Assembly (NCBI RefSeq): GCF_018502385.1
Contig: NZ_CP075523.1
Coordinates: 2,170,001-2,234,000 of the forward strand
DNA: 64,000 bases
From: Synechococcus sp. LA31
GTDB taxonomy: Bacteria > Cyanobacteriota > Cyanobacteriia > PCC-6307 > Cyanobiaceae
Reading direction: 5' to 3'
Part shown: positions 1 to 8,671 of the stretch, piece by piece
Numbering within the stretch: the first letter of the stretch is position 1
Layout: each line of letters begins with the position of its first letter
Notes under the pieces: generated by a model
What the model was told of the DNA's origin: nothing
The model's database searches: none
Seen by the model: only the letters and a program-made list of their open reading frames with translations
Translations under genes and position numbers: made by a program

Positions 1-2
1 CC

Positions 3-545
3 GGACTGGTGCGGCGGGATGCGGAGGTGTTGGCTGTGTTCACGGCCCTGCGCCAGATCAGTGCTGAATACAAACTGCCGGCGGCCAGTGCTCTGGTTAA
101 CCGGCTGCAGGGTGAGGGAGATGCGGTGGTGGTGTTCACGGCCTTCGTGGCCTCTGCCCAGCTGCTGCACCAACGCCTCGGCGGTGCTTTGCTCACCGGG
201 CGCCAACCGCCCGCTGAACGGCAGCAGATCGTGGATGCCTTCCAGGCCGGGGCGCATCAGCTTTTGATCAGCACGTTTGGTGTGGGCGGGCTGGGTTTCA
301 CCCTTCACCGGGCCCGTCACGTGGTGTTGTTGGAGCGCCCTTGGACGCCTGGTGATGCAGAGCAGGCTGAGGATCGCTGTCATCGCATCGGTATGCAGGG
401 CCCCCTGCAGTGCCACTGGCTGCAGTTGGGTGTGGCCGATCAGATGGTCGATGATCTGATCGCCAGCAAGGCAGCCCGCATCGATCAGTTGCTCAGCCGC
501 CGGAGCCTGCCGGGGATGGTGCGTCAGCTGTTGGAGCGTTGGTAA
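3..545 (+). CDS. SNF2-family helicase, C-terminal part (5' end outside window)
   Basis: This is the C-terminal RecA-like lobe of a Swi2/Snf2 ATPase; the frame is open to the left edge, so the start lies upstream. Helicase motif V is visible as STFGVGGLGFTL, followed by motif VI in the form EQAEDRCHRIGM, where the usual Gln after HRIG is Met. The segment beginning VVVFTAFVASAQLL corresponds to the conserved strand before the motif-V region. SNF2 proteins remodel protein-DNA complexes; the substrate of this bacterial member cannot be read from sequence. The 3' end overlaps the convergent lipoprotein gene by 53 bases. Confidence 0.9.
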   Translation, partial: GLVRRDAEVLAVFTALRQISAEYKLPAASALVNRLQGEGDAVVVFTAFVASAQLLHQRLGGALLTGRQPPAERQQIVDAFQAGAHQLLISTFGVGGLGFTLHRARHVVLLERPWTPGDAEQAEDRCHRIGMQGPLQCHWLQLGVADQMVDDLIASKAARIDQLLSRRSLPGMVRQLLERW

Positions 546-1005
546 TCAGCCGGCAGCTCTTGGCGCGTAGCTCAATTTCTTCCACCAGCAGGGGGTCGGC
601 GGGAGGCTGGGCCGGGAGCAGTTTGAGCAGCTTGGCTGCTGCGAGGCTGTCGCGGCAGGCCGTTTTGTTGTCTCCCGCCAGGCTGTGCAGCAAGGCACGT
701 TCGTTGCGCGGTTGCGGGTGGTTGGGATGGGCCTCCACCACGCTGTCGCAGCGCTCGATGGCCCGTTGCAAACGCTTGATCTCCACCTGGCGTAGGCAAT
801 CTCCCAGGCCTGGAAGGGTGGTGGTGGGATCGGCAGGACCGCTGACGCATCCCCCCAGCAGGGCCACCAGCAGGGCTGCTGCCGATCCGAAGGAAGCGGC
901 CCTAGTAGGCGTAACGCTCGCTGCGGGTCTGGCTGCCGCTGCTGCTGCCCGTGTCGGCTTCGCGTTGTTGCTTCTGCTCCTGTTGGTCCGGCACTGCGCT
1001 GGCAT
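493..1005 (-). CDS. Putative lipoprotein with TPR-like repeat
   Basis: The product is about 170 aa. A hydrophobic stretch, AAALLVALLGGC, ends in a lipobox-like LGGC, followed by a Gly/Ser/Pro linker and a helical region (RAIERCDSVVEAHPNHPQPRNE) that resembles one tetratricopeptide unit. The only ATG in frame is at 1005, with a GGTGAT stretch just upstream. It forces a long, Ala/Arg-rich N-terminus and a 104-base overlap with the upstream gene; no ATG, GTG or TTG lies nearer the lipobox except one inside it. The start is therefore uncertain. The gene probably forms a unit with the secreted protein upstream. No function is recognised. Confidence 0.55.
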   Translation of the reverse strand: MPAQCRTNRSRSNNAKPTRAAAAAARPAASVTPTRAASFGSAAALLVALLGGCVSGPADPTTTLPGLGDCLRQVEIKRLQRAIERCDSVVEAHPNHPQPRNERALLHSLAGDNKTACRDSLAAAKLLKLLPAQPPADPLLVEEIELRAKSCRLITNAPTADAPSPAGSGG

Positions 1006-1318
1006 AGAGATCACCGAGATATTTGCCGCAATCGGGGAAGGTGCCCGGGTTCTGCACCACAGCTTCGGTGATCATCACCGCCGCATGCTCTGGCGATGTT
1101 TTGAACAAGCTGGCGCTTTGGCGCTTGATCAGGGCATAGGCAGCCAGCCAGCTCACCTCGTGGTTGTTGCCGGAATTGCGCATGAAGCAGTACACCTGCG
1201 CACCCTTGGCGGCCGGGCTCGACGGGTTGTCCGCGCCGCGGGCTGCAGGAGCGCTGTGGATGGCGGCTGCTGTCAGCAGGAAGGCGGTCAGCACTCTGGC
1301 AACAGTGGAACGCTGCAT
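902..1318 (-). CDS. Conserved secreted picocyanobacterial protein (DUF6554-like)
   Basis: A 138-aa protein with a clear Sec signal peptide: a short basic N-terminus, a hydrophobic core around residues 8-22 and an Ala-rich cleavage region near APAARGA. The mature part holds a conserved-looking block, VYCFMRNSGNNHEVSWLAA, then TSPEHAAVMITEAVV and PDCGKYLGDLY, with two Cys that could pair. I recall this arrangement from a protein family widespread in Synechococcus/Prochlorococcus (DUF6554), but the family name is from memory. The C-terminal tail is low-complexity (Gln, Ser). ATG at 1318 is preferred to TTG at 1321. Role unknown; probably periplasmic. Confidence 0.75.
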   Translation of the reverse strand: MQRSTVARVLTAFLLTAAAIHSAPAARGADNPSSPAAKGAQVYCFMRNSGNNHEVSWLAAYALIKRQSASLFKTSPEHAAVMITEAVVQNPGTFPDCGKYLGDLYASAVPDQQEQKQQREADTGSSSGSQTRSERYAY

Positions 1319-1385
1319 CAACTCTTTGGGGCAGTGGGGCCCAAGGTATCGGGCGCGTCGCCAGGCATCCAGTGCGTGGTGGGTT

Positions 1386-1910
1386 TCAGGCTGAGGGAGG
1401 TGGCGTGAGGCCGCTTGCTAGCAGCAGGCGCACGGCTAGGGGGAGCACCAGCAGCACAGTGATCAACCGCACGGCGTGCAGCACGGCCACAGCTGCCCCC
1501 ACGCCGAATTCGGCCCCCACCAAGCTCATGCCGCTGATGCCGCCAGGCGCGGCCCCGAGTAGAGCCACGACAGGATCCATACCCAACAGCCGGCCGCACC
1601 AGAGCCCCACCACCAAGCCCGTCATCACCAGGGTGATCGTGATCAACAGTGCCGGCTTCCAAAGCAGCCTCAGTTCCTCCAGGGCCGAGGCCGTCAGGCT
1701 GGTGCCGATCACCGTGCCAATGGCGATCTCCAGGGCGGTCCGGGTTCCAGGAGGCCAGCTGGCCACGTCCAGGCGGCCACTCAAACTCACGAGCCCGGCA
1801 CCAAGCAGCGCGCCGGCCAGGGGCGCCGCGGGAATGCCTGTGCGCAGCGCAAGCAGTCCACCAGCTGCTCCAGCCACCACATAGGCGAGCAGCTGCAGAG
1901 GTGTGCTCAT
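1386..1910 (-). CDS. AbrB-type integral membrane protein (single repeat)
   Basis: A 174-aa hydrophobic protein with about five predicted membrane segments. The blocks GTVIGTSLT and LGAAPGGISGMSLVGAEFG are typical of the membrane AbrB / 'ammonia monooxygenase-like' family, which is unrelated to the DNA-binding AbrB. Larger members carry two such repeats, whereas this protein has one and may dimerise. The transported substrate of the family is not established. ATG at 1910. It is transcribed divergently from the coiled-coil gene at 1995. Confidence 0.8.
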   Translation of the reverse strand: MSTPLQLLAYVVAGAAGGLLALRTGIPAAPLAGALLGAGLVSLSGRLDVASWPPGTRTALEIAIGTVIGTSLTASALEELRLLWKPALLITITLVMTGLVVGLWCGRLLGMDPVVALLGAAPGGISGMSLVGAEFGVGAAVAVLHAVRLITVLLVLPLAVRLLLASGLTPPPSA

Positions 1911-1994
1911 CGCAGCGAAGCCCTGAGAACCCCGCCAGTCTGCTGGCTGCCGGCGGGCTTGTGTGCTGTGATCGGGCTACCTGGTATTCACTAC

Positions 1995-2252
1995 ATGGCC
2001 GGCGAATCGGTGTCGTTCAGGATTACGCGATCCACGGAGGATCTGGCGCAGACCGTGGCCGCTCTCTCCCAGCGTTTGGTGAAGCTCGAGCAGCGGCTTG
2101 GCTCCCTGGAACTGCAGCTCGAGCGGATCGCTGCAGAACCGGATGCGGATCCTGAAGATCTGCACCGCCTTGATCGCGTTGCCACCTTGTTGGCCGATTG
2201 CCGCAACCTGCTCGGAGAAGACGAAGCTGACGAGCAGCCAATGGCTGCTTGA
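1995..2252 (+). CDS. Small coiled-coil hypothetical protein
   Basis: An 85-aa acidic protein. Residues 17-45 form a heptad-like helix (TVAALSQRLVKLEQRLGSLE), and a second helix follows (DLHRLDRVATLLADCRNLLG). There is no signal peptide or membrane segment. An upstream in-frame start at 1959 would add 12 residues of no evident value, so ATG 1995 is preferred. Not recognised beyond being a likely dimeric or oligomeric cytoplasmic protein. Confidence 0.6.
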   Translation: MAGESVSFRITRSTEDLAQTVAALSQRLVKLEQRLGSLELQLERIAAEPDADPEDLHRLDRVATLLADCRNLLGEDEADEQPMAA

Positions 2253-2295
2253 GCATTCCCTTGGCAGCGGTGCCACAATGGAAAGAAAGCGAACC

Positions 2296-2520
2296 ATGGC
2301 CTTTTCCAACAGCCATCGCACCGCTCCGGTTTCGCCCGTCGGCAAGCCATCAGCTTCACCGGCTTGTCAGATCCGGGGCTATGCCGAAGGCGGTCACCAA
2401 CTCGAAAAGCTCGAATTCGCCCTTGCTGTGGCGATGACCCGCGGTGATCAGCAACGTGTCGATCAACTGCGTGGTCAGATCGATGCACTCGGAGGTAATC
2501 GCGAAGAGCCTGGTACCTGA
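2296..2520 (+). CDS. Small conserved hypothetical protein
   Basis: A 74-aa product with a disordered Ser/Pro N-terminus followed by a helical C-terminal half (GGHQLEKLEFALAVAMTRGD, then RVDQLRGQIDALGGNREEPG). ATG 2296 is preferred because GGAAAG lies about 10 bases upstream; ATG 2278 in the same frame has no such sequence. The C-terminal half looks like short proteins found next to tRNA genes in picocyanobacteria, but I cannot name a family. Function unknown. Confidence 0.55.
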   Translation: MAFSNSHRTAPVSPVGKPSASPACQIRGYAEGGHQLEKLEFALAVAMTRGDQQRVDQLRGQIDALGGNREEPGT

Positions 2521-2569
2521 CCTGGTTGTCTGTGGTGATTCGGTGATCGCTCTGCTGCGCAGGGCTTCG

Positions 2570-2614
2570 CTTGCATCAAGACCGTTAATATTGATGCAAG
2601 CCAATGTTGATGCA
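2570..2614. promoter_or_regulatory. Cluster of TTGATGCA half-sites, candidate operator
   Basis: CTTGCATCAA (2570-2579) and TTGATGCAAG (2591-2600) form a perfect 10-bp inverted repeat with an 11-base AT-rich centre. A third copy, TTGATGCA, lies at 2607-2614 and runs into the start codon of the small gene at 2614. Three half-sites in 45 bases just before a start suggest a binding site for a dimeric regulator, or a hairpin in the leader. The regulator is not known. Confidence 0.4.
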
Positions 2615-2823
2615 TGCAAGCGACCCGTCAGGCCCCGGCACCTGCCGCTCGCCGCGAAGACCTGCTGAAGGAAGCATCAACGCATGCTCTCGCTGCTGAA
2701 ACGGCAGCCTCGGCTGGGGAGATTGAAGCAGCTGCTCGCTTGATCTTGCGTTCCCTGGATTGCGAGCGGCGTGCAGGCAGTGTTGGCCCTCAAGTGCTCC
2801 AGTTAATCAAGCCGCGCAGCTGA
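2614..2823 (+). CDS. Small Ala-rich helical hypothetical protein
   Basis: A 69-aa product, mostly one or two amphipathic helices (REDLLKEASTHALAAETAAS, then IEAAARLILRSLDCERR). The start ATG at 2614 sits inside the repeated TTGATGCA sequence, and no clear Shine-Dalgarno precedes it. No domain is recognised. Coding status is supported by an open frame of high GC3 and by its position before the tRNA. Confidence 0.5.
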   Translation: MQATRQAPAPAARREDLLKEASTHALAAETAASAGEIEAAARLILRSLDCERRAGSVGPQVLQLIKPRS

Positions 2824-2856
2824 TTCCTGCCTTGATTCGGCTTGTTCGTTGAATAA

Positions 2857-2927
2857 GCGGGTGACCGGACTCGAACCGGCGACGTTCAGCTTGGGAAGCT
2901 GACATTCTACCACTGAATTACACCCGC
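2857..2927 (-). tRNA. tRNA-Gly (anticodon CCC)
   Basis: Read on the minus strand this is a complete 71-nt cloverleaf. The acceptor arm is GCGGGTG/CACCCGC, the D stem ATTC/GAAT, the anticodon stem TCAGC/GCTGA, and the T stem GCCGG/CCGGT with loop TTCGAGT. The anticodon loop is TTCCCAA, giving anticodon CCC (reads GGG). The CCA end is not encoded. Confidence 0.95.
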
Positions 2928-2952
2928 AAATCTGAGACTTGAGACTCAGACC

Positions 2953-2995
2953 GGTTGGTTGAATCAATGGGATGTAGCCATTGATTCAACCAACC
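2953..2995. repeat. Perfect 18-bp inverted repeat (hairpin), probable terminator
   Basis: GGTTGGTTGAATCAATGG (2953-2970) is matched exactly by its complement at 2978-2995 with a 7-base loop. It lies 19 bases past the stop of the lipoprotein gene (minus strand) and about 25 bases upstream of tRNA-Gly, so it would end lipoprotein transcription before the tRNA. No good T-run follows on either strand, so it may instead be a processing or protein-binding site. Confidence 0.6.
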
Positions 2996-3014
2996 TTAGC
3001 AACAGCGCTGCTGA

Positions 3015-3476
3015 TCAGTTGGCAGCAGGAGGGGTCTTGCCGTCGCATTGAACGGCGGCCTTCAGTTCCTTGTGGGCTGCCACAACGCTGTCGGCCTGTG
3101 GTTTGAGGGTCTTGGCAGCTTCCTCAAGGGTGAGCTGCTTCTCCTTGGAAACCTTCTTCAATTCCTTGTTGAAGGCCTGTGCTTGTTTTTGGAAGGCTTC
3201 AAGGCGTGCTTCTTCCAGGGTTGTTTCAGCCTGCTTCAGGCCCTTCAGGGCGGTGCGCAGTTGTTGGCCAGCAGCTTCGGCTTCACCCACGGTGGAGGTG
3301 GGCGTGAGTGCGGCGCTGGCTTCCAGGGCAGTGCCTACTTTCACCAGCTGATCGCAGACATCAACGGTGGCCTGTTGTTCGGTCACTTCTTTGTTTTTCT
3401 TCTTCTGTTCCACAGGGGAGCAAGCCACCAGAGCCAGGCTCAGGCAGGCGGCTGCGGCGGCGAAGGAGCGGCGCAT
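3015..3476 (-). CDS. Putative lipoprotein with helical domain
   Basis: A 153-aa product. The N-terminus from ATG 3476 is a type II signal peptide (basic MRR, Ala-rich core, lipobox LVAC), followed by a Lys-rich linker and a long helical region (LRTALKGLKQAETTLEEAR, then FNKELKKVSKEK). Two further Cys (one near the start of the mature domain, one near the end) could form a disulfide. A longer frame exists upstream, but it would bury the signal peptide. Likely anchored in a membrane and facing the periplasm. Function unknown. Confidence 0.7.
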   Translation of the reverse strand: MRRSFAAAAACLSLALVACSPVEQKKKNKEVTEQQATVDVCDQLVKVGTALEASAALTPTSTVGEAEAAGQQLRTALKGLKQAETTLEEARLEAFQKQAQAFNKELKKVSKEKQLTLEEAAKTLKPQADSVVAAHKELKAAVQCDGKTPPAAN

Positions 3477-3547
3477 TGGGAGGCAAAGCATGCTCTCCGA
3501 CCCTAGACAGATCGGCACGCTTTGCCCCAACAAGATGAGCCCGTGTT

Positions 3548-4699
3548 TCAGCTGGCCAGAGCGGCAGCGCAGGCGGCCACGCCGGCTCCTGCCGTGCCCT
3601 TATGCAGGCCAAGCTCCTGCAGGGTGGCTTCGATGGCCGCCACGGCGGTGAGCACGTCGCGATCGCAGACAAAGCCCAGGTGGCCGATGCGGAACACATG
3701 GCCCTTGAGGTGGTCCTGGCCGCCGGCCAGCAGGATGTCGAAGCGCTCCTTCACCTTCTTGCGCAGGCTCTCGGCATCGATGCCATCGGGAGCCACGGCG
3801 GTGATGGCGGGGCTGCCGCAACCCTCAGCCGCATAGAGGGGCAGACCGATGGCGTTCATCCCGGCCTGGGCGGCAGCGCGGTGGCGGGCATGGCGGGCGA
3901 AGATCGCCTCCAAGCCCTCGGCTTGCATCATCCCCAGGGCAGCCTCCAGGGCGAAATAGAGGTTGATGGCGGGGGTGAAAGGGTTGCTATCGGCGTGGGC
4001 CGATTTGCGGTATTTCGCCAGATCCAGATAGAACTTCGGCAGATCAGAGCGCTCGGCCGCGGCCCAGGCGCGATCGCTCATGGCCACGAAGGCCAGCCCC
4101 GGCGGCATCATGTAGCCCTTCTGGGAACCGGAGCCGATCACATCGATGCCCCAGGCATCCATCGGCACGCTGCAGGCCCCCAGGCTGGTGACGCAGTCGG
4201 CGATGGTGAGGGCGGTGCCGTGGGCGCGCACGTGCTTGGCGATCGTTTCCAGATCGTTGATCACCCCGGTGGACGTTTCCGAATGGGTGAGGATCACGGC
4301 CTTGATCGCCTTGCCGCTATCGGCCTCGAGGGCGCTGCGGAAGGCGTCAGGATCGAGGGGCTGGCCCCACTCGGCCTTGATCACCTCCACCTCCAGGCCA
4401 TAGGCCTTGGCCACCTTCACCCAGCGCTCACCAAATTTGCCGTTGTCGCCGCAGAGCACCTTGTCGCCCTTGCTCAGCACGTTGATGATTCCGGCCTCCA
4501 TGGCGGCTGTGCCGCTACCGGTGATCACCAGAACGTCGTTCTTGGTCTGATGCAGCCATTGCAGCTGCTCGGTCGTGCGCCGCACGATCTTCTGAAAGTC
4601 GGCGCTGCGGTGTCCGATGGGGTGCTTCCCCATGGCCTGCAGGACGGTTTCCGGCACCGGGGTGGGGCCGGGGATCATCAGGGTGAGCTTGTCCTGCAT
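3548..4699 (-). CDS. Class V aminotransferase (alanine-glyoxylate aminotransferase type)
   Basis: A 383-aa PLP enzyme. It opens with MIPGPTPVPETVLQAM and GHRSADF, typical of the serine/alanine-glyoxylate aminotransferase branch (also labelled 'soluble hydrogenase small subunit' in cyanobacteria). The PLP pocket residues THSETSTGV and the PLP lysine in GSGSQKGYMMPPG are present. The family moves an amino group from Ala or Ser to glyoxylate, consistent with photorespiratory glyoxylate disposal. ATG 4699 is chosen because the 20 residues before it show no homology. The C-terminal tail is Ala/Gly-rich. Divergent from cbiD. Confidence 0.92.
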   Translation of the reverse strand: MQDKLTLMIPGPTPVPETVLQAMGKHPIGHRSADFQKIVRRTTEQLQWLHQTKNDVLVITGSGTAAMEAGIINVLSKGDKVLCGDNGKFGERWVKVAKAYGLEVEVIKAEWGQPLDPDAFRSALEADSGKAIKAVILTHSETSTGVINDLETIAKHVRAHGTALTIADCVTSLGACSVPMDAWGIDVIGSGSQKGYMMPPGLAFVAMSDRAWAAAERSDLPKFYLDLAKYRKSAHADSNPFTPAINLYFALEAALGMMQAEGLEAIFARHARHRAAAQAGMNAIGLPLYAAEGCGSPAITAVAPDGIDAESLRKKVKERFDILLAGGQDHLKGHVFRIGHLGFVCDRDVLTAVAAIEATLQELGLHKGTAGAGVAACAAALAS

Positions 4700-4800
4700 G
4701 GAAGAGGCTGGAGGGGCGAATCTGGAGGCGGCTGCGCAGCCCGATGCGGCGCAATCCAACAGCTTAAAAAACAGCCTTCCCCTCGCTCTTCTCAGATCCC

Positions 4801-5931
4801 ATGAGCCGCAGCGGCTACACCTTGCCGGTTTGGGTGGCCGCTGCTGCTGTGGCGGCCCTGCTGCCGTTGCGAGGCCAATCTGCGGCAGCCGAGGTGAACC
4901 TGCAGCTCCAGCCGGACGACCCTGCAGCTCCCCTGCAGCCCGTGCCGGTGGAAGCGGCAGCGCGGCTCTCGTCGGAGCGTGCCCTGGGGATGGCCCGCTG
5001 TGACCCCGGTGACGGTCTGGATCTCACCCGTGGGCTGCCGGTGTGGGTGGAGGCCAGCTGGTGTGAGGCGCCAGTGGCCGAGCTTTGGTTGCAGCTAGAG
5101 GCTGGCGAGGGGGTGGGTGTGCACTCCGGCACAGCGCAGCTCTGCCTTTCGGCTTTTGCCCGGCAGCTCCTGGAGTGCAACCTGCGGCCTCTGGTGCCGC
5201 AGGGGCAGGGATTGCGGCTGCGTATCACCCTCCCCGGTGGACAGCAGCTGGCCCAGCGCACCAGCAACGCTGCCTTCGGTGTGGTCGATGGGCTGGCTTT
5301 GATCGGCACCCAGGCGGCTGTGCAGCGCAGCGCCGACCCCGATCAGCTGGGCCGGGCCCGCGCTGAGCTGGCCAGGCGTGCCTTGGATCCAGCGCTAGCG
5401 CGCGATCTGGTGTTGGTGATCGGCGAAAATGGGCTGGATCTGGCACCGAACCTCGGCCTGCCGCAGCCCTTGCTGCTCAAGAGCGGTAACTGGATCGGTC
5501 CCTTGGTGGTGGCTGCTGCTGAGCAGGGCGTGGAGCGTCTGCTGCTGTTTGGCTACCAGGGCAAGTTGATCAAGCTGGCTGGCGGCATTTTTCACACCCA
5601 CCATCATCTGGCCGATGGACGGCTGGAGGTGCTCACCACCCAGGCGGCCTTGCTGGGTTTGCCGTTGGAGCAGTTGCAACAGCTGGCGCGCGCCGGAAGC
5701 GTTGATGAGGCCCTGCGGGGTCTGGCGGCCCTGGATGCCGCAGCGGCGGCGGTGTTGCAGGAGCAGGTGGCGGCGGCGGTGGAGCAGCGCAGCCTCAGCT
5801 ATCTGGCGCGCCACGGCCAGAGCGGCCTGCGGATCGGTGCGGTGTTGTTTGATCGGCAGCGCCAGATCTGCGGGCGCGGGCCGGTGGGCGCAGAGCTGTG
5901 GGAGGTCTTCAGGGCCCGACATCTAGGGTGA
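4801..5931 (+). CDS. cbiD: Cobalt-precorrin-5B C1-methyltransferase
   Basis: A 376-aa protein of the CbiD family, which methylates C1 of cobalt-precorrin-5B with S-adenosylmethionine in the oxygen-independent cobalamin route. The family signature is visible late in the protein: [22 protein letters not shown], with [12 protein letters not shown] following. The N-terminal hydrophobic stretch is the usual start of the domain rather than a convincing signal peptide. ATG at 4801. It runs 34 bases ahead of guaA in the same direction. Cyanobacteria make pseudocobalamin, so retention is expected. Confidence 0.92.
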   Translation: MSRSGYTLPVWVAAAAVAALLPLRGQSAAAEVNLQLQPDDPAAPLQPVPVEAAARLSSERALGMARCDPGDGLDLTRGLPVWVEASWCEAPVAELWLQLEAGEGVGVHSGTAQLCLSAFARQLLECNLRPLVPQGQGLRLRITLPGGQQLAQRTSNAAFGVVDGLALIGTQAAVQRSADPDQLGRARAELARRALDPALARDLVLVIGENGLDLAPNLGLPQPLLLKSGNWIGPLVVAAAEQGVERLLLFGYQGKLIKLAGGIFHTHHHLADGRLEVLTTQAALLGLPLEQLQQLARAGSVDEALRGLAALDAAAAAVLQEQVAAAVEQRSLSYLARHGQSGLRIGAVLFDRQRQICGRGPVGAELWEVFRARHLG

Positions 5932-5965
5932 AGGGATTGCCCGGGCCGCAGCAGCTGGCCGCCCT

Positions 5966-7561
5966 ATGTCAAACGTGAACCCCACCGCCATCGGCGAAAC
6001 CGATCGTCACCCGGCGATTGTGATTCTCGATTTCGGATCGCAGTATTCCGAATTGATTGCCCGGCGTGTGCGGGAAACCGAGGTGTATTCCCTGGTGATG
6101 GGTTACGCCACCACGGCGGAGGAATTGAAGGCCATCAATCCCAGGGGAATCATCCTCAGTGGAGGCCCCAGTTCGGTCTATGCCGAGCATGCGCCGCTGT
6201 GTGACCCCGAAATCTGGAAGTTGGGCATTCCTGTGCTCGGGGTTTGCTACGGCATGCAGCTGATGGTGCAGCAGCTGGGCGGCTCCGTGGTGGCAGCTGG
6301 CCGCGCTGAATATGGCAAAGCACCGCTGTTTGTTGACGACCCTACGGATCTGCTCACCAACGTGGATGAGGGATCCACGATGTGGATGAGCCATGGTGAT
6401 TCGGTAGAGCGTTTGCCGGATGGCTTTGTGCGTTTGGCCCATACCGACAACACGCCTGAAGCCGCCGTGGCGGATCACGCGCGCAGGCTCTACGGCGTCC
6501 AGTTCCACCCGGAGGTGGTGCATTCGCAGTGCGGCATGGCCCTGCTGCGCAATTTCGTTTATCACATCTGTGGGTGTGCGCCCGATTGGACCACAGACGC
6601 TTTCATTGATGAGGCGGTGGCTGATGTGCGCCGCCAGGTGGGTGACAAGCGTGTGCTCCTGGCTCTTTCCGGTGGCGTGGATTCCTCCACACTTGCCTTT
6701 CTGCTGCACAAAGCGATCGGTGATCAGCTCACGTGCATGTTTATCGACCAGGGCTTCATGCGTAAAGGTGAGCCCGAATTCTTGGTGGAGTTTTTTGATC
6801 GGCGCTTCCACATCAATGTGGAATACATCAATGCTCGCGAACGCTTTATCAACAAGCTTGCTGGTGTCACCGATCCTGAGGAGAAGCGCAAGCTGATCGG
6901 CACTGAATTCATCCGTGTGTTTGAAGAGGAGAGCAAGCGGCTTGGTCCCTTCGATTACCTCGCTCAGGGCACCCTTTATCCCGATGTGATCGAGAGCGCT
7001 GGCACCAACGTGGATCCCAAAACGGGTGAGCGGGTGGCGGTGAAGATCAAGAGCCACCACAACGTGGGTGGCTTGCCCAAGGATCTGCAGTTCAAGTTGG
7101 TGGAGCCGCTGCGCAAGTTGTTCAAAGACGAGGTGCGCAAGGTGGGCCGCAGCCTTGGCCTGCCGGAGGAGATCGTGGGGCGCCATCCTTTCCCCGGTCC
7201 AGGCCTGGCGATTCGCATCCTCGGCGAGGTCACCAGCGACAAACTCAATATCCTTCGCGATGCCGACTTGATCGTGCGCGAAGAAATCAAGATTGCTGGC
7301 CTCTATCACGACATCTGGCAGGCCTTTGCCGTGCTGCTGCCCGTGCGCAGCGTTGGTGTGATGGGTGATAAGCGCACCTATGCCTTCCCGGTGGTGCTGC
7401 GCTGCGTCTCCAGCGAAGACGGCATGACCGCCGATTGGTCGCGCCTCCCCTACGACCTGCTGGAAACGATTTCCAATCGGATCGTGAACGAGGTGAAGGG
7501 TGTGAACCGGGTGGTGCTCGACATCACCAGCAAGCCCCCCGGCACGATTGAGTGGGAGTGA
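5966..7561 (+). CDS. guaA: GMP synthase (glutamine-hydrolysing)
   Basis: A 531-aa protein of normal length that converts XMP to GMP with glutamine and ATP. The class I glutamine amidotransferase domain carries the nucleophile Cys near residue 94 in LGVCYGMQ and the His/Glu pair in QFHPEV near residue 180. The ATP-pyrophosphatase P-loop is [12 protein letters not shown] near residue 235. The dimerisation domain ends with the conserved PPGTIEWE. Start ATG 5966 is followed by a short variable lead before the first strand, [11 protein letters not shown]. Confidence 0.97.
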   Translation: MSNVNPTAIGETDRHPAIVILDFGSQYSELIARRVRETEVYSLVMGYATTAEELKAINPRGIILSGGPSSVYAEHAPLCDPEIWKLGIPVLGVCYGMQLMVQQLGGSVVAAGRAEYGKAPLFVDDPTDLLTNVDEGSTMWMSHGDSVERLPDGFVRLAHTDNTPEAAVADHARRLYGVQFHPEVVHSQCGMALLRNFVYHICGCAPDWTTDAFIDEAVADVRRQVGDKRVLLALSGGVDSSTLAFLLHKAIGDQLTCMFIDQGFMRKGEPEFLVEFFDRRFHINVEYINARERFINKLAGVTDPEEKRKLIGTEFIRVFEEESKRLGPFDYLAQGTLYPDVIESAGTNVDPKTGERVAVKIKSHHNVGGLPKDLQFKLVEPLRKLFKDEVRKVGRSLGLPEEIVGRHPFPGPGLAIRILGEVTSDKLNILRDADLIVREEIKIAGLYHDIWQAFAVLLPVRSVGVMGDKRTYAFPVVLRCVSSEDGMTADWSRLPYDLLETISNRIVNEVKGVNRVVLDITSKPPGTIEWE

Positions 7562-7622
7562 GCCGCATCGGCTAGCCGCATCCGGAAGGCTCCGTTACCC
7601 TCAGGGCCCCGGCCCAGGAGCC

Positions 7623-8234
7623 TTGACCGCCGCCCCCCAGCAGGACCTCCAGCTGCAGCGCCGCCTCCAGCAGGACAGCATCCAGCTGGCCGGCAAGGTG
7701 ATTTACCTCAATCCGTTCCTCTATTGGCGTCGCTTTGACGCCAACACCGATCGCTGGCTGCGCGAGCCCGGCCAACTGGATGAGGAGCAAGTGCAGACCA
7801 ACCGGCTGCGGTTTTACCCGGAGCTGGAGTGGGAGCTGCTCAGCGAGGAGGACCGTGTCATCAAAGATGGCGCGGTGGAGATGTTTCTCAAGAGCCTCGA
7901 TCTGATCGGCACCTTTAACCCCGAGCTCACGCCCGGCCAGCTGCTCGAGGTAGAGCGCAAGATGGCCGTCACCAAGAAGCGGGCCTTCGAGCGCTGGGTG
8001 GCCAAGGCCCTGAAACGGCGGCTGCAACAGGAAGTGAGCGAGCGGCGCCGCTTCGATCGCGAACGACTCTTGCGCGACTGGAGCGAATGGATGCTGTTGC
8101 CGGTGACCCGCCAAGCGCTACTGCCCTTTTCGGCCCTGTTGGTGCTGGCTGTGGGCGGTGGCTGGTGGTGGGGATCGCAGCAGTTCTGCCGTCAGCAGAT
8201 CGTGCAACCCCCGGTGCAAACCAGCAGCCGTTGA
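7623..8234 (+). CDS. Conserved cyanobacterial protein with C-terminal membrane anchor
   Basis: About 203 aa from TTG 7623, which follows AGGAG closely; an alternative TTG at 7548 would overlap guaA. The body contains a conserved-looking block (KVIYLNPFLYWRRFD, RWLREPGQLD, RRFYPELEWELLSEED), then a basic helical region rich in Arg/Glu. One transmembrane helix lies near the C-terminus (LLPFSALLVLAVGGGWWWG). I recognise the block from cyanobacterial proteins of unknown function but cannot name a family. Likely tail-anchored with a cytoplasmic or stromal-side domain. Confidence 0.7.
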   Translation: MTAAPQQDLQLQRRLQQDSIQLAGKVIYLNPFLYWRRFDANTDRWLREPGQLDEEQVQTNRLRFYPELEWELLSEEDRVIKDGAVEMFLKSLDLIGTFNPELTPGQLLEVERKMAVTKKRAFERWVAKALKRRLQQEVSERRRFDRERLLRDWSEWMLLPVTRQALLPFSALLVLAVGGGWWWGSQQFCRQQIVQPPVQTSSR

Positions 8235-8291
8235 GCATCTGGCTTCGCACGCCAAACTGGGAGCAGTTGAACCGCCGTTTGCACGGCTCCG

Positions 8292-8666
8292 ATGGCTGCT
8301 GATCCGCTCGATTCCCTGCGCCTCACCCTGATGCAGGATGTGCTGCCCGTGGGGCTGGCAGTGGCGGAGCGGGCGCGTCGCGGCGGCCCGCGCGACGTGT
8401 TTGAGGCCTTCAGTAGCAGCGGCGATGCCCTCGCCCAGCTCAAGGATGAAGGTGAATCGGCAGCCCGTCAGGTGCGCGACAACCTCGACCGGCTGCAACC
8501 GGGCCTGGGCAATCCGGTGATGAAGGTGGATGTACGAGATGTTCCCACTGAGGCTCCCGTCGCTGAGACCTCCGCTCCGAACGACCGCCAGGAGCTGCAG
8601 CAGGCCTTGGCCCGGATCAGTGGGCGTCTCACTCAGCTGGAGCAGCGGCTGCAGCCAGGGGTCTGA
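8292..8666 (+). CDS. Conserved hypothetical helical protein
   Basis: A 124-aa product. The N-terminal part has an amphipathic pattern (LRLTLMQDVLPVGLAVAERA, then DVFEAFSSSGDALAQLKDEG), and the C-terminus is a coiled coil (ELQQALARISGRLTQLEQRL). No signal peptide. It lies 5 bases upstream of mrdA and 57 bases after the membrane-anchored protein, so the three probably share a transcript. Homologues of this layout occur in picocyanobacteria; no function is known to me. Confidence 0.65.
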   Translation: MAADPLDSLRLTLMQDVLPVGLAVAERARRGGPRDVFEAFSSSGDALAQLKDEGESAARQVRDNLDRLQPGLGNPVMKVDVRDVPTEAPVAETSAPNDRQELQQALARISGRLTQLEQRLQPGV

Positions 8667-8671
8667 GGACC

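Noticed and set aside
5969-7309. 446-aa minus-strand frame opposite guaA
   Set aside because: Shadow of guaA codon bias; no recognisable protein.
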